From Rhizobacter sp. (lineage in GTDB: Bacteria > Pseudomonadota > Gammaproteobacteria > Burkholderiales > Burkholderiaceae_C), in NCBI GenBank assembly GCA_025350965.1, contig JANXWV010000135.1:90402-154401 (forward strand): a stretch of DNA of 64,000 nt, read 5' to 3'. This document shows positions 1 to 12,423 of this stretch, piece by piece. A model generated the notes under the pieces. The model had not been told where the DNA came from. It did no database searches and saw only the letters and a list, made by a program, of their open reading frames with translations. A program made the translations under genes and the position numbers. The first letter of the stretch is position 1. Every line of letters starts with the position of its first letter.

Positions 1-1040
1 CGTTCGCGCGCATGGTCTACCGAGTGCGGCTGGGCTACACCGATGAGCGCTCGCTGGCCGCGATCAACCCGAAGTCGACGGTCGTGTTCGTCATGAACCA
101 CCGCTCGAACATGGACTACATCCTTGTCTCTTTCCTCGCTGCCGAGCGCGTGGCGTTGAGCTATGCGGTGGGCGAGTGGGCGCGCATCTGGCCGCTGCAG
201 GGTTTGATCCGCGCAATGGGTGCGTACTTCGTGCGCCGCAACTCGGGCGACCCGCTTTACCGCATGGTGCTGCAACGCTATGTGCAGATGGCCACCGAAG
301 GCGGCGTTCCGCAGGCCATGTACCCGGAGGGCGGCCTGACGGTGGACGGGCTGCTGCGCGAGCCCAAGCTCGGCCTGCTCGACTACATGCTCAAGGGCTT
401 CAACCCCGAGGGCGAGCGCGACCTGGTGTTCATTCCCGTGGGCATCAACTACGACCGCGTGATCGAAGACCGCACGCTGCTGCGCAAGCTCGACGCGAGG
501 CCGCCGCGCGGCAGCCTGGTGCGCACCTTGCGCATCACCGGCACCTACCTTGCGCGTCAGTTCGTCTTCACGCTGCTCGGCAAGCGCTACCGCTACGGCT
601 ATGCCTGCGTGAACTTCGGGCAGCCCGTGTCGATGCGCGAGCACGTGCGTGCGCAGGCCATCGACTTCCGCGCGCTGGACGACGCCGCCCGGCGCATTGC
701 CGTGGCCGATGTGGGTCAGTCGTTGATGCGCAGCATCGGGCAGATCGTGCCCGTGTTGCCGGTGCCATTGGTGGCGACCGTGTTTCTGCGTGACCCGACT
801 CGCGCGCTGACCGAGCTGGAACTGAAGTCAGCGGTTGTGGCCCTGATCGAGGTCGTGGAAGCGCAAGGTGCGCATGTCTACGTACCGCGCACCGACCGCG
901 ACTACGCGCTGACCGTGGGCCTGCGCATGCTGACCTTGCGGCACCTGGTGGTCGAGCGTGATGGCCTCTACAGCATCAACCCGGCTGAGATCCGCGTGCT
1001 GGCGTACTACGCCAACTCGATCGCGCACATGGTCCGATAG
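1..1040 (+). CDS. PlsB-like glycerol-3-phosphate/lysophosphatidate acyltransferase, 3' part
   Basis: Membrane-associated acyltransferase of the PlsB/PlsC superfamily, expected to acylate glycerol-3-phosphate or a related lipid acceptor in phospholipid synthesis. The catalytic HX4D block is visible as NHRSNMDY, followed by an FVRRNSGD segment and a PEGGLTVDG block resembling the substrate-binding motifs of the family. The first ATG is at base 12, but the frame is open to the window edge (F-A-R precede it) and the family usually carries more N-terminal sequence, so the true start probably lies outside. The C-terminal 100 residues after the acyltransferase core are less recognisable. Convergent with the YccA gene; a hairpin lies between them. 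Whether the substrate is glycerol-3-phosphate or a lyso-lipid cannot be told. Confidence 0.75.
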   Translation, partial: FARMVYRVRLGYTDERSLAAINPKSTVVFVMNHRSNMDYILVSFLAAERVALSYAVGEWARIWPLQGLIRAMGAYFVRRNSGDPLYRMVLQRYVQMATEGGVPQAMYPEGGLTVDGLLREPKLGLLDYMLKGFNPEGERDLVFIPVGINYDRVIEDRTLLRKLDARPPRGSLVRTLRITGTYLARQFVFTLLGKRYRYGYACVNFGQPVSMREHVRAQAIDFRALDDAARRIAVADVGQSLMRSIGQIVPVLPVPLVATVFLRDPTRALTELELKSAVVALIEVVEAQGAHVYVPRTDRDYALTVGLRMLTLRHLVVERDGLYSINPAEIRVLAYYANSIAHMVR

Positions 1041-1066
1041 GCGCCGACCCGATCCACAAAAGAGAA

Positions 1067-1085
1067 GGGGGCCCAAAGGGCCCCC
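1067..1085 (-). terminator. Hairpin terminator between convergent genes
   Basis: Perfect 8-bp stem GGGGGCCC/GGGCCCCC with an AAA loop. On the minus strand it is followed by CTTCTCTTTT, a T-rich tail, so it best serves the yccA-like gene. On the plus strand there is no T-run, so termination there would be weaker. Confidence 0.6.
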
Positions 1086-1108
1086 GCCTTCCGTCCCGCC
1101 GATAGGCT

Positions 1109-1801
1109 TTAGTCGCTGGAGTTCGCAAACCCCAGGATCGCCAGCAGCGACTGGAACACGTTGTACAGGCTCAAATACACGCCCAGCGTGGCGCTGATGT
1201 AGTTCGTTTCTTCGCCGTCTTTCACCCGCTTCAGGTCGTACAGGATGAACGCAGAGAAGATGCCGATGGCCAGCACCGAGATCGTGGTCATCAGCGCGCT
1301 CGACTGGATGAAGATGTTGGCAAGGCCCGCCACCAGAACCATGATCATCCCGATGAACAGGAACTTGCCCATGCTCGACAGGTCGCGCTTGATGATCGAC
1401 GACAACGCCGCCATGCCGAAGAAGATCAGGCCCGTGCCCGCGAACGCCGTCATGATCAGCCCGGCGCCGTTCGCCTGGCCGAGCACCGCGCCGATCAGGC
1501 GCGACAGCATCAGGCCCATGAAGAAGGTGAAGCCCAGAAGCACCGGCACGCCCGCCGAAGAGTTCTTGGTCTTCTCGATGGCGAACATGAAGCCGAACGC
1601 GCCGGCCAGGAAGACGATGGCGCTCATGCCCGGGCCCATGGCGCGGGTGATGCCGGTCGTCACGCCGACCCAGGCGCCGAGCACGGTGGGCACCATCGAC
1701 AGCGCGAGCAGCCAGTACGTGTTGCGCAGCACGCGGTTGCGTTGCTCGATCGACGCGACTTCGCCGTAGCCGGCGTAGTTGGCTTGCAGGGGTTGGTTCA
1801 T
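1109..1801 (-). CDS. Bax inhibitor-1/YccA family membrane protein
   Basis: A 230-residue protein of the BI-1/YccA family, inner-membrane proteins with about seven helices. E. coli YccA of this family interacts with and modulates FtsH; others are proton-sensitive calcium leak channels. The sequence is a series of hydrophobic segments after a short polar N-terminus (MNQPLQANYAGYG), with the family-like C-terminal stretch FILYDLKRVKDGEETNYISA followed by a last hydrophobic helix. Length is normal for the family. It starts with ATG and stands alone on the minus strand. ftsH lies 9 kb away, so no operon link is implied. Family assignment is confident, biochemical role open. Confidence 0.88.
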   Translation of the reverse strand: MNQPLQANYAGYGEVASIEQRNRVLRNTYWLLALSMVPTVLGAWVGVTTGITRAMGPGMSAIVFLAGAFGFMFAIEKTKNSSAGVPVLLGFTFFMGLMLSRLIGAVLGQANGAGLIMTAFAGTGLIFFGMAALSSIIKRDLSSMGKFLFIGMIMVLVAGLANIFIQSSALMTTISVLAIGIFSAFILYDLKRVKDGEETNYISATLGVYLSLYNVFQSLLAILGFANSSD

Positions 1802-1846
1802 TGAACGCTCCAGGTTGATGAAACGGGTGTCTGACCCGCGCCGTGA

Positions 1847-1877
1847 ATTCTAGTTCCGCAGCGGCGCAATTCGTCAG
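1847..1877 (-). promoter_or_regulatory. Candidate sigma70 promoter for yccA-like gene
   Basis: On the minus strand CTGACG and TAGAAT are separated by 19 bp, ending about 45 bases upstream of the ATG. The -10 is good; spacing and -35 are only moderate. The rest of the 189-base gap up to the GlcG-like gene shows nothing clear. Confidence 0.35.
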
Positions 1878-1990
1878 TTTCGTGCGAAGGCCGGAACATC
1901 GGCGCCCGCGGTCGAATTTCAAGGGGCCGGTGTGGCGCATGCGCGGTTTGTCCGTAAAGTTGCAGGCTTTGGACGACCACCTCGCACACG

Positions 1991-2398
1991 ATGAACACCA
2001 AACCTTGCCTCACCTTCGACGACGCCAGGCGCATGGCGGCTGCCGCCGAGGCCGAAGCGCGTGCAAACCAATGGGCGGTGGCGATTGCCATCGTCGATGA
2101 CGGCGGCCACCTGATGTGGTTCCAGCGGCTCGACGGCACGGCGGCGATCTCGTCGTACATCGCCCCGGCCAAGGCACGCACCGCCGCGCTGGGCCGGCGT
2201 GAGAGCCGCGTGTACGAGGAGATCATCAACAAGGGCCGCGTCTCGTTCCTGAGCGCGCCCGAGCTCGAAGGCATGCTCGAAGGCGGTGTGCCCATCATCC
2301 GGGGCGAGCACTGCCTCGGGGCAGTGGGCGTGAGTGGTGTGAAGTCTGCTGAAGACGCACAGGTCGCCAAGGCGGGCATCGCCGCGCTGGGTGACTGA
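1991..2398 (+). CDS. GlcG/HbpS-like (DUF336) protein
   Basis: A small 135-residue protein of the GlcG/HbpS (DUF336) family. Members include the heme-binding sensor accessory HbpS and proteins of unknown role in glycolate or corrinoid loci. Visible family features are the N-terminal LTFDDARRMAAAAEAEA helix, the IAIVDDGGHLMWFQRLDG strand-turn-strand typical of the family, and the C-terminal GVGVSGVKSAEDAQVAKAG type signature (here GAVGVSGVKSAEDAQVAKAG). No signal peptide is seen, so it is probably cytoplasmic. It is a single gene flanked by genes on the opposite strand, so context gives no hint of the ligand. Confidence 0.82.
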   Translation: MNTKPCLTFDDARRMAAAAEAEARANQWAVAIAIVDDGGHLMWFQRLDGTAAISSYIAPAKARTAALGRRESRVYEEIINKGRVSFLSAPELEGMLEGGVPIIRGEHCLGAVGVSGVKSAEDAQVAKAGIAALGD

Positions 2399-2422
2399 GT
2401 CGAATTCTGCGGCCGCCTGGAG

Positions 2423-3349
2423 TCAGCGCCGCACCAGCAGCAGGCAGCCGCCGATGATGAGCACCGCCGATGCCGCTGTGGCGAGCGTGGGCAATTCGCC
2501 GAACAGCAAGTAGCCGAGCAGGGCAGCCCAGACGAAGCCGGTGTAGTCGAGCGGCGCAACGCGGCTGGCTTCGAGGTGTCGGAATGCGTAGGTCAGGCTG
2601 AGCAGGCCACCGGTGCCGAGCGCGCCAACCAGCGCGATCAGCCCGATGTCGCTGGCGGCCACCGGCTTCCAGGTGAACGCCGCCAGCGGTGCCAGCAACA
2701 CCGCGCCCAAGACGTTTTGCACCAGCAGGATCGTCCACGCCGAATCGGTGCGCGACTGGCTGCGTGCGAGCAGCATCACGAAGGCGAACGACAGCGCCCC
2801 GATGGCCGCACTTGCCATGCCGGCAACGCGCCCCGTGTTCACGCCACCCAAGCTCGCGCGCAACTCGGGCAGGACGGACACGGCCACGCCCGAACCGCCT
2901 AGCAGCAGCGCCCACCAGATCGCCGGCGCTGGCCGTTCTTTCAGGATCGGGATGGCAAGCAACGAGACCAATATCGGCGCGAGGTACGAAATCGTCACGG
3001 CCTGCGCCAGCGGCAGCGAGCCGAGTGCGTGAAAGTAGCTCACCAGCGAGACCAAGAGGAACAGCGAGCGCGCAATGTGCACCCGCCATGCCGCGCGGCG
3101 GGGCATGGCCGAACGGTGCCACAGCCACAGCAGCACGGCGAACACGCTGCCGGCACCGAACCGGAAGAAGCTGAGCTGCAACGCGTCGTAGCGCGGCGCC
3201 ATGAGCTTGATGCTGCTGTCCATGCTGACGAAGCACGCGGCTGCCAGGGCGCCGGCCAACAGCGGCAGGGCGCGGTGTGGGGCGGCGGCTTCGGCGGGCA
3301 GCGGTGAGCGCGTGTCGAGCGGGTCGAACGGTGCGAGGTCTGAGGGCAT
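2423..3349 (-). CDS. EamA/DMT-family transporter
   Basis: A 308-residue inner-membrane protein of the drug/metabolite transporter superfamily with two EamA repeats, about ten hydrophobic helices. The N-terminal 25 residues are polar and proline-rich; the first repeat begins near LAGALAAACFVSMDSSIKL. The second repeat contains GGLLSLTYAFRHLEASRVAPLDYTGFVWAALLGYLLFGE, the conserved end-of-repeat pattern (position before a Glu in the penultimate loop) common in EamA exporters. The substrate cannot be predicted. It is transcribed away from carA; the 5' regions of the two genes share the 3350-3576 interval. Confidence 0.85.
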   Translation of the reverse strand: MPSDLAPFDPLDTRSPLPAEAAAPHRALPLLAGALAAACFVSMDSSIKLMAPRYDALQLSFFRFGAGSVFAVLLWLWHRSAMPRRAAWRVHIARSLFLLVSLVSYFHALGSLPLAQAVTISYLAPILVSLLAIPILKERPAPAIWWALLLGGSGVAVSVLPELRASLGGVNTGRVAGMASAAIGALSFAFVMLLARSQSRTDSAWTILLVQNVLGAVLLAPLAAFTWKPVAASDIGLIALVGALGTGGLLSLTYAFRHLEASRVAPLDYTGFVWAALLGYLLFGELPTLATAASAVLIIGGCLLLVRR

Positions 3350-3403
3350 CCTTCGAGTCTAGTAGCGAGCCCTCGCAGCGCTCGGCGCGCTGTGGCGCTG
3401 GTC

Positions 3404-3576
3404 TATAATTCAAAGGTTTACCCTCAACCCAACCGCCCAGCGAAACGAGCACTGTTTCCTGCACGGGAGTACCGGGCCCGCTTCGCTCAGAGGCGCCCGG
3501 AAATTCCATCCGATTCAAAGCGCCGCCCGGCTCGTGCCCGGCGGGCCTGAGCTGGGCGCGCAACACGGAGAATCCG
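3404..3576 (+). promoter_or_regulatory. carAB promoter -10 and structured leader
   Basis: A consensus TATAAT lies at 3404-3409; no convincing -35 precedes it at normal spacing. The transcript would carry a leader of about 160 nt with two GC-rich stem-loops: CCGGGC...GCCCGG around 3472-3500 and a CCGCC/GGCGG-based hairpin around 3522-3545. No pyrimidine-attenuator U-run or recognisable riboswitch was found. The GTG start is preceded by a GGAGA ribosome site. Confidence 0.5.
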
Positions 3577-4759
3577 GTGCCCGCGCAACTGCTGTTCCCC
3601 CACGCCCAGGCGATCCTGGCACTCGCAGACGGCACGGTGTTCCGAGGCATCTCGATCGGCGCCGCCGGCCACACCGTCGGCGAGGTGGTGTTCAACACCT
3701 CGATGAGCGGCTACCAGGAAATCCTGACCGACCCGAGCTACTGCCAGCAAATCGTGACGCTCACCTACCCGCACATCGGCAACTACGGCGTGTGTGCCGA
3801 AGACGTCGAGTCGCGCACAGTGTTCGCGGCCGGGCTGATCATCAAAGACCTGCCGCTTCGGGCCTCGAATTTCCGCTCGGACATGCCGCTGGACGCCTAC
3901 CTGAAGCGCGAAGGCACGGTGGCCATTGCGCAGATCGACACGCGCCAGCTGACGCGCCACCTGCGCACGCACGGCGCGCAGAACGGTTGCATCTTCACGC
4001 TGCCGCTGGGTGAGCCGATCACGTCGCCCCATGTTGCCGATGCCGTGGCCCGAGCGAAAGCCGCGCCGAGCATGGCCGGGCTCGACCTGGCCCGGGTGGT
4101 GAGCCAGCGCGAACCGAGCCATTGGACGCAGACCGAGTGGTCGCTCGAAGGCGGCTACGGCGAACTGGCCGACCCCGCTTTCCACGTGGTCGCGTACGAC
4201 TTCGGCGTTAAGAGCAACATCCTGCGCATGCTCGCCAGCCGTGGTTGCCGGGTCACCGTGGTGCCGGCGCAGACCCCGGCCGGCGACGTCCTCGCACTGA
4301 GGCCCGACGGCATCTTCCTGAGCAACGGGCCCGGCGACCCCGAACCCTGCGACTACGCGATTGCCGCCACGCGCGAGCTCATCGAGACCGGCATTCCGAC
4401 CTTCGGCATCTGCCTGGGCCACCAGATCATGGCGCTGGCCTCGGGCGCCAACACGTTCAAGATGAAGTTCGGTCACCACGGCGCCAACCACCCGGTGAAA
4501 GACCTCGACACCGGCCGCGTCAGCATCACGAGCCAGAACCACGGCTTCGCGGTCGACGAGAGCAGCTTGCCGGCGAATTTGCGGCCCACGCATGTGTCGC
4601 TTTTCGACGGCACGCTGCAAGGCCTGGCCCGCACCGACAAGCCTGCGTTCTGCTTCCAGGGCCACCCGGAAGCGTCGCCCGGGCCGCACGACATTGCCTA
4701 TCTGTTCGACCGTTTCACTGCGCTGATGACATCTGCCAAGGCAGCCCCGGAGAAGAACA

Positions 4760-4767
<8 letters not shown>
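3577..4767 (+). CDS. carA: Carbamoyl-phosphate synthase small (glutaminase) subunit
   Basis: Glutamine amidotransferase subunit of carbamoyl-phosphate synthase, which supplies ammonia by a tunnel to CarB for pyrimidine and arginine synthesis. The 396-residue protein has the N-terminal CarA domain ([26 protein letters not shown]) and a C-terminal class-I GATase domain. The nucleophile is Cys279 in [10 protein letters not shown], and His363/Glu365 lie in GHPEASPGP. The start is GTG, chosen for its GGAGA ribosome site and for matching the family's N-terminus. The stop overlaps the carB start by 8 bases, so the two are translationally coupled as usual. Confidence 0.97.
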
Positions 4768-8047
<3,280 letters not shown>

Positions 8048-8065
8048 ACTCCATTCTTCGACAAA

Positions 8066-8098
8066 CGCCGCCGGGTTGCCCCGGCGGCGCTTTGTTTT
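8066..8098 (+). terminator. Intrinsic terminator after carB
   Basis: A 10-bp GC stem CGCCGCCGGG/CCCGGCGGCG with a TTGC loop is followed by CTTTGTTTT. It lies 20 bases after the carB stop and separates the carAB operon from greA. Confidence 0.85.
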
Positions 8099-8164
8099 CA
8101 GCCCCAGATGTAAGCGTCATCACTCGGTGTCATCCGTCAGCGTCATATTCAAGGTTTGTTCCCC

Positions 8165-8641
8165 ATGTTCACCATTCCCCTCACGGTTCGCGGCGCAGAG
8201 AAACTCAAGGAAGAACTCGCCCGCCTCAAGGGCGCAGAGCGCCACGCGGTGATCCAGGCGATCTCGGAAGCGCGCGCGCAAGGCGACCTGTCCGAGAACG
8301 CCGAGTACGAGGCGGCGAAAGACAAGCAGGGCTTCATCGAAGGCCGCATCCTCGAGATCGAGAGCAAGCTGGCGGCCGCACAGATCATCGACCCCGCCAG
8401 CCTGAATGCAGAAGGCCGCGTGGTCTTCGGCGCCACCGTCGACCTCGAAGACGAAGACAGTGGCACGAAGGTCACCTATCAGATTGTCGGCGACGACGAA
8501 GCCGATCTGAAGCTGGGGCTCATCTCGATCAGCTCACCGATCGCGCGTGCGCTCATCAGCAAGGTCGAAGGCGACGTGGCCGAAGTTCAGGCACCCGGGG
8601 GTCTGCGCCACTACGAGATCATCGCGGTCCGGTATCGGTGA
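8165..8641 (+). CDS. greA: Transcription elongation factor GreA
   Basis: GreA enters the RNA polymerase secondary channel and stimulates cleavage of backtracked transcripts. The protein shows the N-terminal coiled coil with the acidic tip [15 protein letters not shown], where the conserved D and E act at the polymerase active site, and the C-terminal FKBP-like domain ([27 protein letters not shown]). From the ATG at 8165 it has 158 residues, exactly the usual length. This start has AAGG ten bases upstream and is preferred to the in-frame TTG at 8156. The stop overlaps the following gene by four bases (GTGA). Confidence 0.96.
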   Translation: MFTIPLTVRGAEKLKEELARLKGAERHAVIQAISEARAQGDLSENAEYEAAKDKQGFIEGRILEIESKLAAAQIIDPASLNAEGRVVFGATVDLEDEDSGTKVTYQIVGDDEADLKLGLISISSPIARALISKVEGDVAEVQAPGGLRHYEIIAVRYR

Positions 8642-9114
8642 CGGCGGTGATCGCGGTCCTGAACCGAGCCGCCGCCGTGCTGGCCGGGCTGTGGGCAGGG
8701 GTGCTGCTGTGCATCGGCGCCATGGCGGCGCCGGCGGCCTTCGCGGTGCTGGCATCAGTCGATGCGGGCCGCTTTGTCGGCCGATTGCTGGGGCAAGAGG
8801 CCTACTTGAGCCTGGCGCTCGCGGTGCTGCTGTTCCTGATCGAGCGCGCGCGCACGCGGCGAGTGGCCCAGGCCGGTGCGGGCTCGGTCTTCAGCGTCAA
8901 CCTCATGCTGCTGCTGGGCACGCTGTTCTGCACTGTGGCCGGGTATTTTGCGGTGCAACCGATGATGGCCGCAGCCCGAGCCGGGCAGGGGCCTTGGTCG
9001 TTCGGCGCGCTGCACGCGGTATCGGGCGGGCTGTTCCTGCTGAAGGGCGTATTGGTGCTGGCCCTTGCGTGGCGCATGGCGCCCGTTTTCAAGAAGACTG
9101 CGACGACTTCTTGA
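8638..9114 (+). CDS. DUF4149-type small membrane protein
   Basis: A 158-residue inner-membrane protein with four predicted hydrophobic helices, resembling the DUF4149 family often found beside greA in beta-proteobacteria. Function unknown. The GTG start overlaps the greA stop (GTGA), suggesting coupled translation; longer ORF-track versions of this frame only run through greA out of phase. Helix one carries [23 protein letters not shown], and a later helix is [18 protein letters not shown]. Its last 26 bases overlap the convergent end of yhbY, so the two transcripts are antisense at their 3' ends. Confidence 0.7.
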   Translation: MTAVIAVLNRAAAVLAGLWAGVLLCIGAMAAPAAFAVLASVDAGRFVGRLLGQEAYLSLALAVLLFLIERARTRRVAQAGAGSVFSVNLMLLLGTLFCTVAGYFAVQPMMAAARAGQGPWSFGALHAVSGGLFLLKGVLVLALAWRMAPVFKKTATTS

Positions 9115-9565
9115 CGCTGGTCACGCGCTTCTTGGCGCGTTTCAGTTCGCCGCCGGCCGCGATGCGCATGTTGCCCACGACCGTGATCTTCTTGACCTGG
9201 GCGCGGTGGTTGCCGCTCTTCGAGAACTTCAGGATCTTCACCACGCGCGGGCCGGCGTTGCGGCCTTCGCGCTCGACCTTTTCCTTCGGTGGCATCGGGC
9301 GCCACAGCACCAGCAGCTTGCCGATGTGCTGGATCGGCGCGGCGCCGAGCGTATCGGCCAGCGTGGCGAAGGTCGTTTCGCGCATGCTTCGCTCATCGGA
9401 CATGACGCGCACCTTGATCAGGCCGTGAGCGTTCAGCGCCGCATCGACCTCCTTGCTCACCGCCGGGGTGAGGCCGTCGCCACCGATCATCACGACCGGG
9501 TCGAGGTGGTGGGCTTCAGAACGTTTTTCCTTGCGCTCGGCAGGTGTGAGTTGAATCGCAGTCAT
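9089..9565 (-). CDS. yhbY: YhbY-family (CRM domain) RNA-binding protein
   Basis: A CRS1/YhbY-domain protein that associates with pre-50S ribosomal particles in E. coli. The N-terminal 95 residues form the whole CRM domain: [31 protein letters not shown] (with a GxxG-type loop GGDG), then IKVRV and [28 protein letters not shown]. The C-terminal 60 residues are a basic tail absent from the shorter E. coli protein (97 residues), ending [17 protein letters not shown]. The ATG at 9565 is preferred over the ORF-track start at 9586 because it gives [12 protein letters not shown] and has GAGG just upstream. Divergent from rlmE by 20 bases. Confidence 0.87.
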   Translation of the reverse strand: MTAIQLTPAERKEKRSEAHHLDPVVMIGGDGLTPAVSKEVDAALNAHGLIKVRVMSDERSMRETTFATLADTLGAAPIQHIGKLLVLWRPMPPKEKVEREGRNAGPRVVKILKFSKSGNHRAQVKKITVVGNMRIAAGGELKRAKKRVTSVKKSSQSS

Positions 9566-9585
9566 CCTCGTATTATCGGCCCGCA

Positions 9586-10302
9586 ATGAAGACGCAAACC
9601 AAAAGCAAAAAGGTGAACAAGCAGTGGTTGCACGACCACACGAACGACACCTACGTGAAACTCGCGCAGAAAGACGGCTACCGTGCCCGCGCCGCCTACA
9701 AGCTGAAGGAGATCGACGAGGAACTGCATCTCATCAAGCCCGGGCAGGTGGTGGTCGACCTCGGTGCGGTGCCCGGCGCGTGGAGCCAGTACGTGCGCCG
9801 CAGGTTCGCCCCGAAGGACGTGGGTGTGGGCGGGGCGGCAGCGGGGGCATTGAACGGCACGATCATCGCAATGGACATCCTGCCGTTCGAGCCCATCGAG
9901 GGCGTGAGCTTCATCCAGGGCGACTTCCATGAAGCGAGCGTGCTTGCCGAGCTGGAAGCGGCGGTTGGCGGTCGGCCGGTCGATGTGGTCCTGTCCGACC
10001 TGGCGCCAAACCTGTCAGGCATCGAAAGCTCGGACTCGGCGCGCATCTCGAACCTCGTGGAACTGGCGATCGAGTTCGCGCAAGGCCACCTGACGCCGCA
10101 GGGCGCGCTCGTGTGCAAGGTGTTTCACGGCAGCGGCTACACCCAACTCGTCACGCTGTTCAAAGCCACGTTCCGGGTGGTCAAGGCGATCAAGCCGAAG
10201 GCGTCGCGCGACAAGTCGTCGGAGACTTTCCTGGTCGGCATCGGCCTGAAGACGCCGCTCAGAAAGGTGCCCGCCGCTCCGATACCGTTGGACACGCACT
10301 GA
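9586..10302 (+). CDS. rlmE: 23S rRNA (uridine-2'-O)-methyltransferase RlmE
   Basis: SAM-dependent FtsJ/RrmJ-family enzyme that 2'-O-methylates U2552 of 23S rRNA on the 50S particle. The protein has the basic N-terminus and the [14 protein letters not shown] signature containing the first catalytic Lys. The SAM-binding loop is [14 protein letters not shown], followed by [13 protein letters not shown] with the catalytic Asp and a C-terminal [16 protein letters not shown] with the second Lys and Glu. Thus the K-D-K-E tetrad is intact. At 238 residues it is slightly longer than the E. coli protein; an Ala/Gly-rich insertion ([13 protein letters not shown]) follows the SAM loop. In beta- and gamma-proteobacteria rlmE commonly precedes ftsH, as here. 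Confidence 0.95.
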   Translation: MKTQTKSKKVNKQWLHDHTNDTYVKLAQKDGYRARAAYKLKEIDEELHLIKPGQVVVDLGAVPGAWSQYVRRRFAPKDVGVGGAAAGALNGTIIAMDILPFEPIEGVSFIQGDFHEASVLAELEAAVGGRPVDVVLSDLAPNLSGIESSDSARISNLVELAIEFAQGHLTPQGALVCKVFHGSGYTQLVTLFKATFRVVKAIKPKASRDKSSETFLVGIGLKTPLRKVPAAPIPLDTH

Positions 10303-10354
10303 ATGGGCGGCGATACACGCTTGCCTTCCGTGGGGATTGCCCCGCTGTCGGGGG

Positions 10355-10382
10355 CTTGACTCGACTAAAATCAGCCACATAT
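10355..10382 (+). promoter_or_regulatory. Candidate sigma32 heat-shock promoter of ftsH
   Basis: CTTGACT, 13 bp, then CCACATAT. This matches the sigma32 consensus CTTGAAA-N13/14-CCCCATNT at five of seven and seven of eight positions. ftsH is a sigma32 gene in E. coli, which supports the reading. It lies about 75 bases before the GTG start. TTGACT could also act as a sigma70 -35. Confidence 0.6.
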
Positions 10383-10455
10383 CGAACCAACGTCGGTTGC
10401 CGAGCGCATCGCTTCGGTGACAACAGCCTGGACAAGGCCTGGAAATGGAGTCGCG

Positions 10456-12360
10456 GTGAACAATCAATGGTTCTCTAAAGTTGCAGTCTGGCTGGTGATC
10501 GCACTCGTGCTGTTCACGGTTTTCAAGCAGTTCGACCGCACCGCTTCTCAAAGCGGAATGATTGGCTACTCCGACTTTCTGGAAGAGGTGCGTGGCAAGC
10601 GCATCAAGAGCGTGCAATTGCAGGAAGGCGCTGGCGGCAGCACCGAGATCCGCGCCCGCACGAGCGACGACAAAGAGTTGCGCACCACGGCCACCTACCT
10701 CGACCGCGGCCTGATCGGCGACCTGATCAACAACAACGTCAAGTTCGACGTCAAGCCGCGCGAAGAGCCGTCGTTCCTGCTCAGCATCCTGGCTTCATGG
10801 GGCCCGATCCTGCTGCTCATCGGCGTCTGGGTCTACTTCATGCGCCAGATGCAAGGCGGCGGCAAGGGCGGCGCGTTCAGCTTCGGCAAGAGCAAGGCCC
10901 GCATGCTCGACGAGGCCAACAACACGACCACCTTCGCCGACGTTGCAGGTTGCGACGAAGCCAAGGAAGAGGTCAAGGAACTCGTGGACTTCCTGAAAGA
11001 CCCGCAGAAGTTCCAGAAGCTCGGCGGCCGCATCCCGCGCGGAGTGCTGCTCGTCGGCCCCCCAGGCACCGGCAAGACGCTGCTCGCCAAGGCCATTGCC
11101 GGTGAGGCCAAGGTGCCGTTCTTCAGCATCAGCGGCTCCGACTTCGTGGAGATGTTCGTTGGCGTCGGCGCAGCACGTGTGCGCGACATGTTCGAGCAGG
11201 CGAAGAAGAGCGCGCCGTGCATCATTTTCGTCGACGAAATCGACGCGGTCGGCCGCCACCGTGGCGCGGGCCTGGGCGGCGGCAACGACGAGCGCGAGCA
11301 AACGCTGAACCAGATGCTCGTCGAGATGGACGGCTTCGAAACCAACCTCGGCGTGATCGTGATGGCCGCCACCAACCGGCCCGACATTCTGGACCCTGCG
11401 CTGCTGCGGCCCGGGCGCTTCGACCGGCAGGTCTACGTGACGCTGCCCGATGTGCGTGGCCGCGAGCAGATCCTGAACGTGCATATGCGCAAGGTGCCGG
11501 TCGGGCAAGACATCCGCGCCGACATTCTGGCGCGCGGCACGCCCGGCTTCTCGGGTGCCGACCTCGCCAACCTCGTCAATGAAGCCGCGCTGTTCGCAGC
11601 GCGCCGGAGCGGCCGGGTGGTCGAGATGGGGGACTTCGAGAAGGCCAAGGACAAGATCATGATGGGCCCGGAGCGCAAGTCCATGGTCATGGCCGAAGAC
11701 GAGCGCCGCAACACCGCGTACCACGAGTCTGGTCATGCGCTCGTCGCGCGGCTGGTGCCGAAGGCCGACCCGGTGCACAAGGTCACGGTGATCCCGCGCG
11801 GCCGGGCACTGGGTGTCACGATGCAGTTGCCTGTCGGCGACCGCTACAGCACCGACAAGATTCGCATGCTCAGCACGATCGCCATTCTGTTCGGAGGCCG
11901 TATCGCTGAAGAGGTGTTCATCGGCGAGATGACGACGGGTGCGAGCAATGACTTCGAACGTGCCACGCACATTGCCCGTGACATGGTCACGCGCTACGGC
12001 ATGACCGATGCGCTGGGCACGATGGTCTACGCCGAGAACGAAGGCGAGGTCTTCCTGGGCCGCTCGGTCACCAAGACCACGAACATGAGCGAGCAGACCA
12101 TGCAAAGCGTGGACAAGGAGATCCGCAAGATCCTGGACGAGCAGTACGCCGTGGCGCGCAAGCTGATCGAAGACAACAAGGACAAGATGCACGCGATGGC
12201 CAAGGCGCTGCTCGAATGGGAAACCATCGACAGCGACCAGATCGACGACATCATGGAAGACAAGCTGCCGCGCCCACCGAAAGACTGGACTCCGTCTTCC
12301 ACCAAGGTGGTGCCGCCCACGCCGCCGGTCACACCGGGCAACGCGCCGGCAGCGGCCTGA
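10456..12360 (+). CDS. ftsH: ATP-dependent zinc metalloprotease FtsH
   Basis: Hexameric inner-membrane AAA+ protease that degrades misassembled membrane proteins and regulators such as LpxC and sigma32. From the GTG at 10456 the protein has 634 residues: a first transmembrane helix (residues 10-24), a periplasmic domain, a second helix near 113-128, the AAA domain with Walker A GPPGTGKT (201-208) and Walker [10 protein letters not shown], and the zinc protease motif HESGH (423-427). The tail is proline-rich. The longer ORF-track start at 10417 adds non-family residues; GTG 10456 gives [14 protein letters not shown] and has GGAG five bases upstream. Probably heat-inducible, judging from the promoter. 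Confidence 0.97.
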   Translation: MNNQWFSKVAVWLVIALVLFTVFKQFDRTASQSGMIGYSDFLEEVRGKRIKSVQLQEGAGGSTEIRARTSDDKELRTTATYLDRGLIGDLINNNVKFDVKPREEPSFLLSILASWGPILLLIGVWVYFMRQMQGGGKGGAFSFGKSKARMLDEANNTTTFADVAGCDEAKEEVKELVDFLKDPQKFQKLGGRIPRGVLLVGPPGTGKTLLAKAIAGEAKVPFFSISGSDFVEMFVGVGAARVRDMFEQAKKSAPCIIFVDEIDAVGRHRGAGLGGGNDEREQTLNQMLVEMDGFETNLGVIVMAATNRPDILDPALLRPGRFDRQVYVTLPDVRGREQILNVHMRKVPVGQDIRADILARGTPGFSGADLANLVNEAALFAARRSGRVVEMGDFEKAKDKIMMGPERKSMVMAEDERRNTAYHESGHALVARLVPKADPVHKVTVIPRGRALGVTMQLPVGDRYSTDKIRMLSTIAILFGGRIAEEVFIGEMTTGASNDFERATHIARDMVTRYGMTDALGTMVYAENEGEVFLGRSVTKTTNMSEQTMQSVDKEIRKILDEQYAVARKLIEDNKDKMHAMAKALLEWETIDSDQIDDIMEDKLPRPPKDWTPSSTKVVPPTPPVTPGNAPAAA

Positions 12361-12386
12361 CGCAGGGCGACTGCGCTTGAACTTCG

Positions 12387-12407
12387 ACGGGGCTTCGGCC
12401 CCGTTTT
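12387..12407 (+). terminator. UUCG-loop terminator after ftsH
   Basis: ACGGGGC, a TTCG tetraloop, GCCCCGT, then TTT. A compact intrinsic terminator 27 bases after the ftsH stop and 17 bases before the folP start, so folP transcription may depend on partial readthrough. Confidence 0.8.
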
Positions 12408-12423
12408 CCATGGTGCTCCCGCA

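Noticed and set aside
3410-3576. PyrR site or riboswitch in the carA leader.
   Set aside because: Hairpins are present but no conserved binding-loop sequence or attenuator U-run could be identified.
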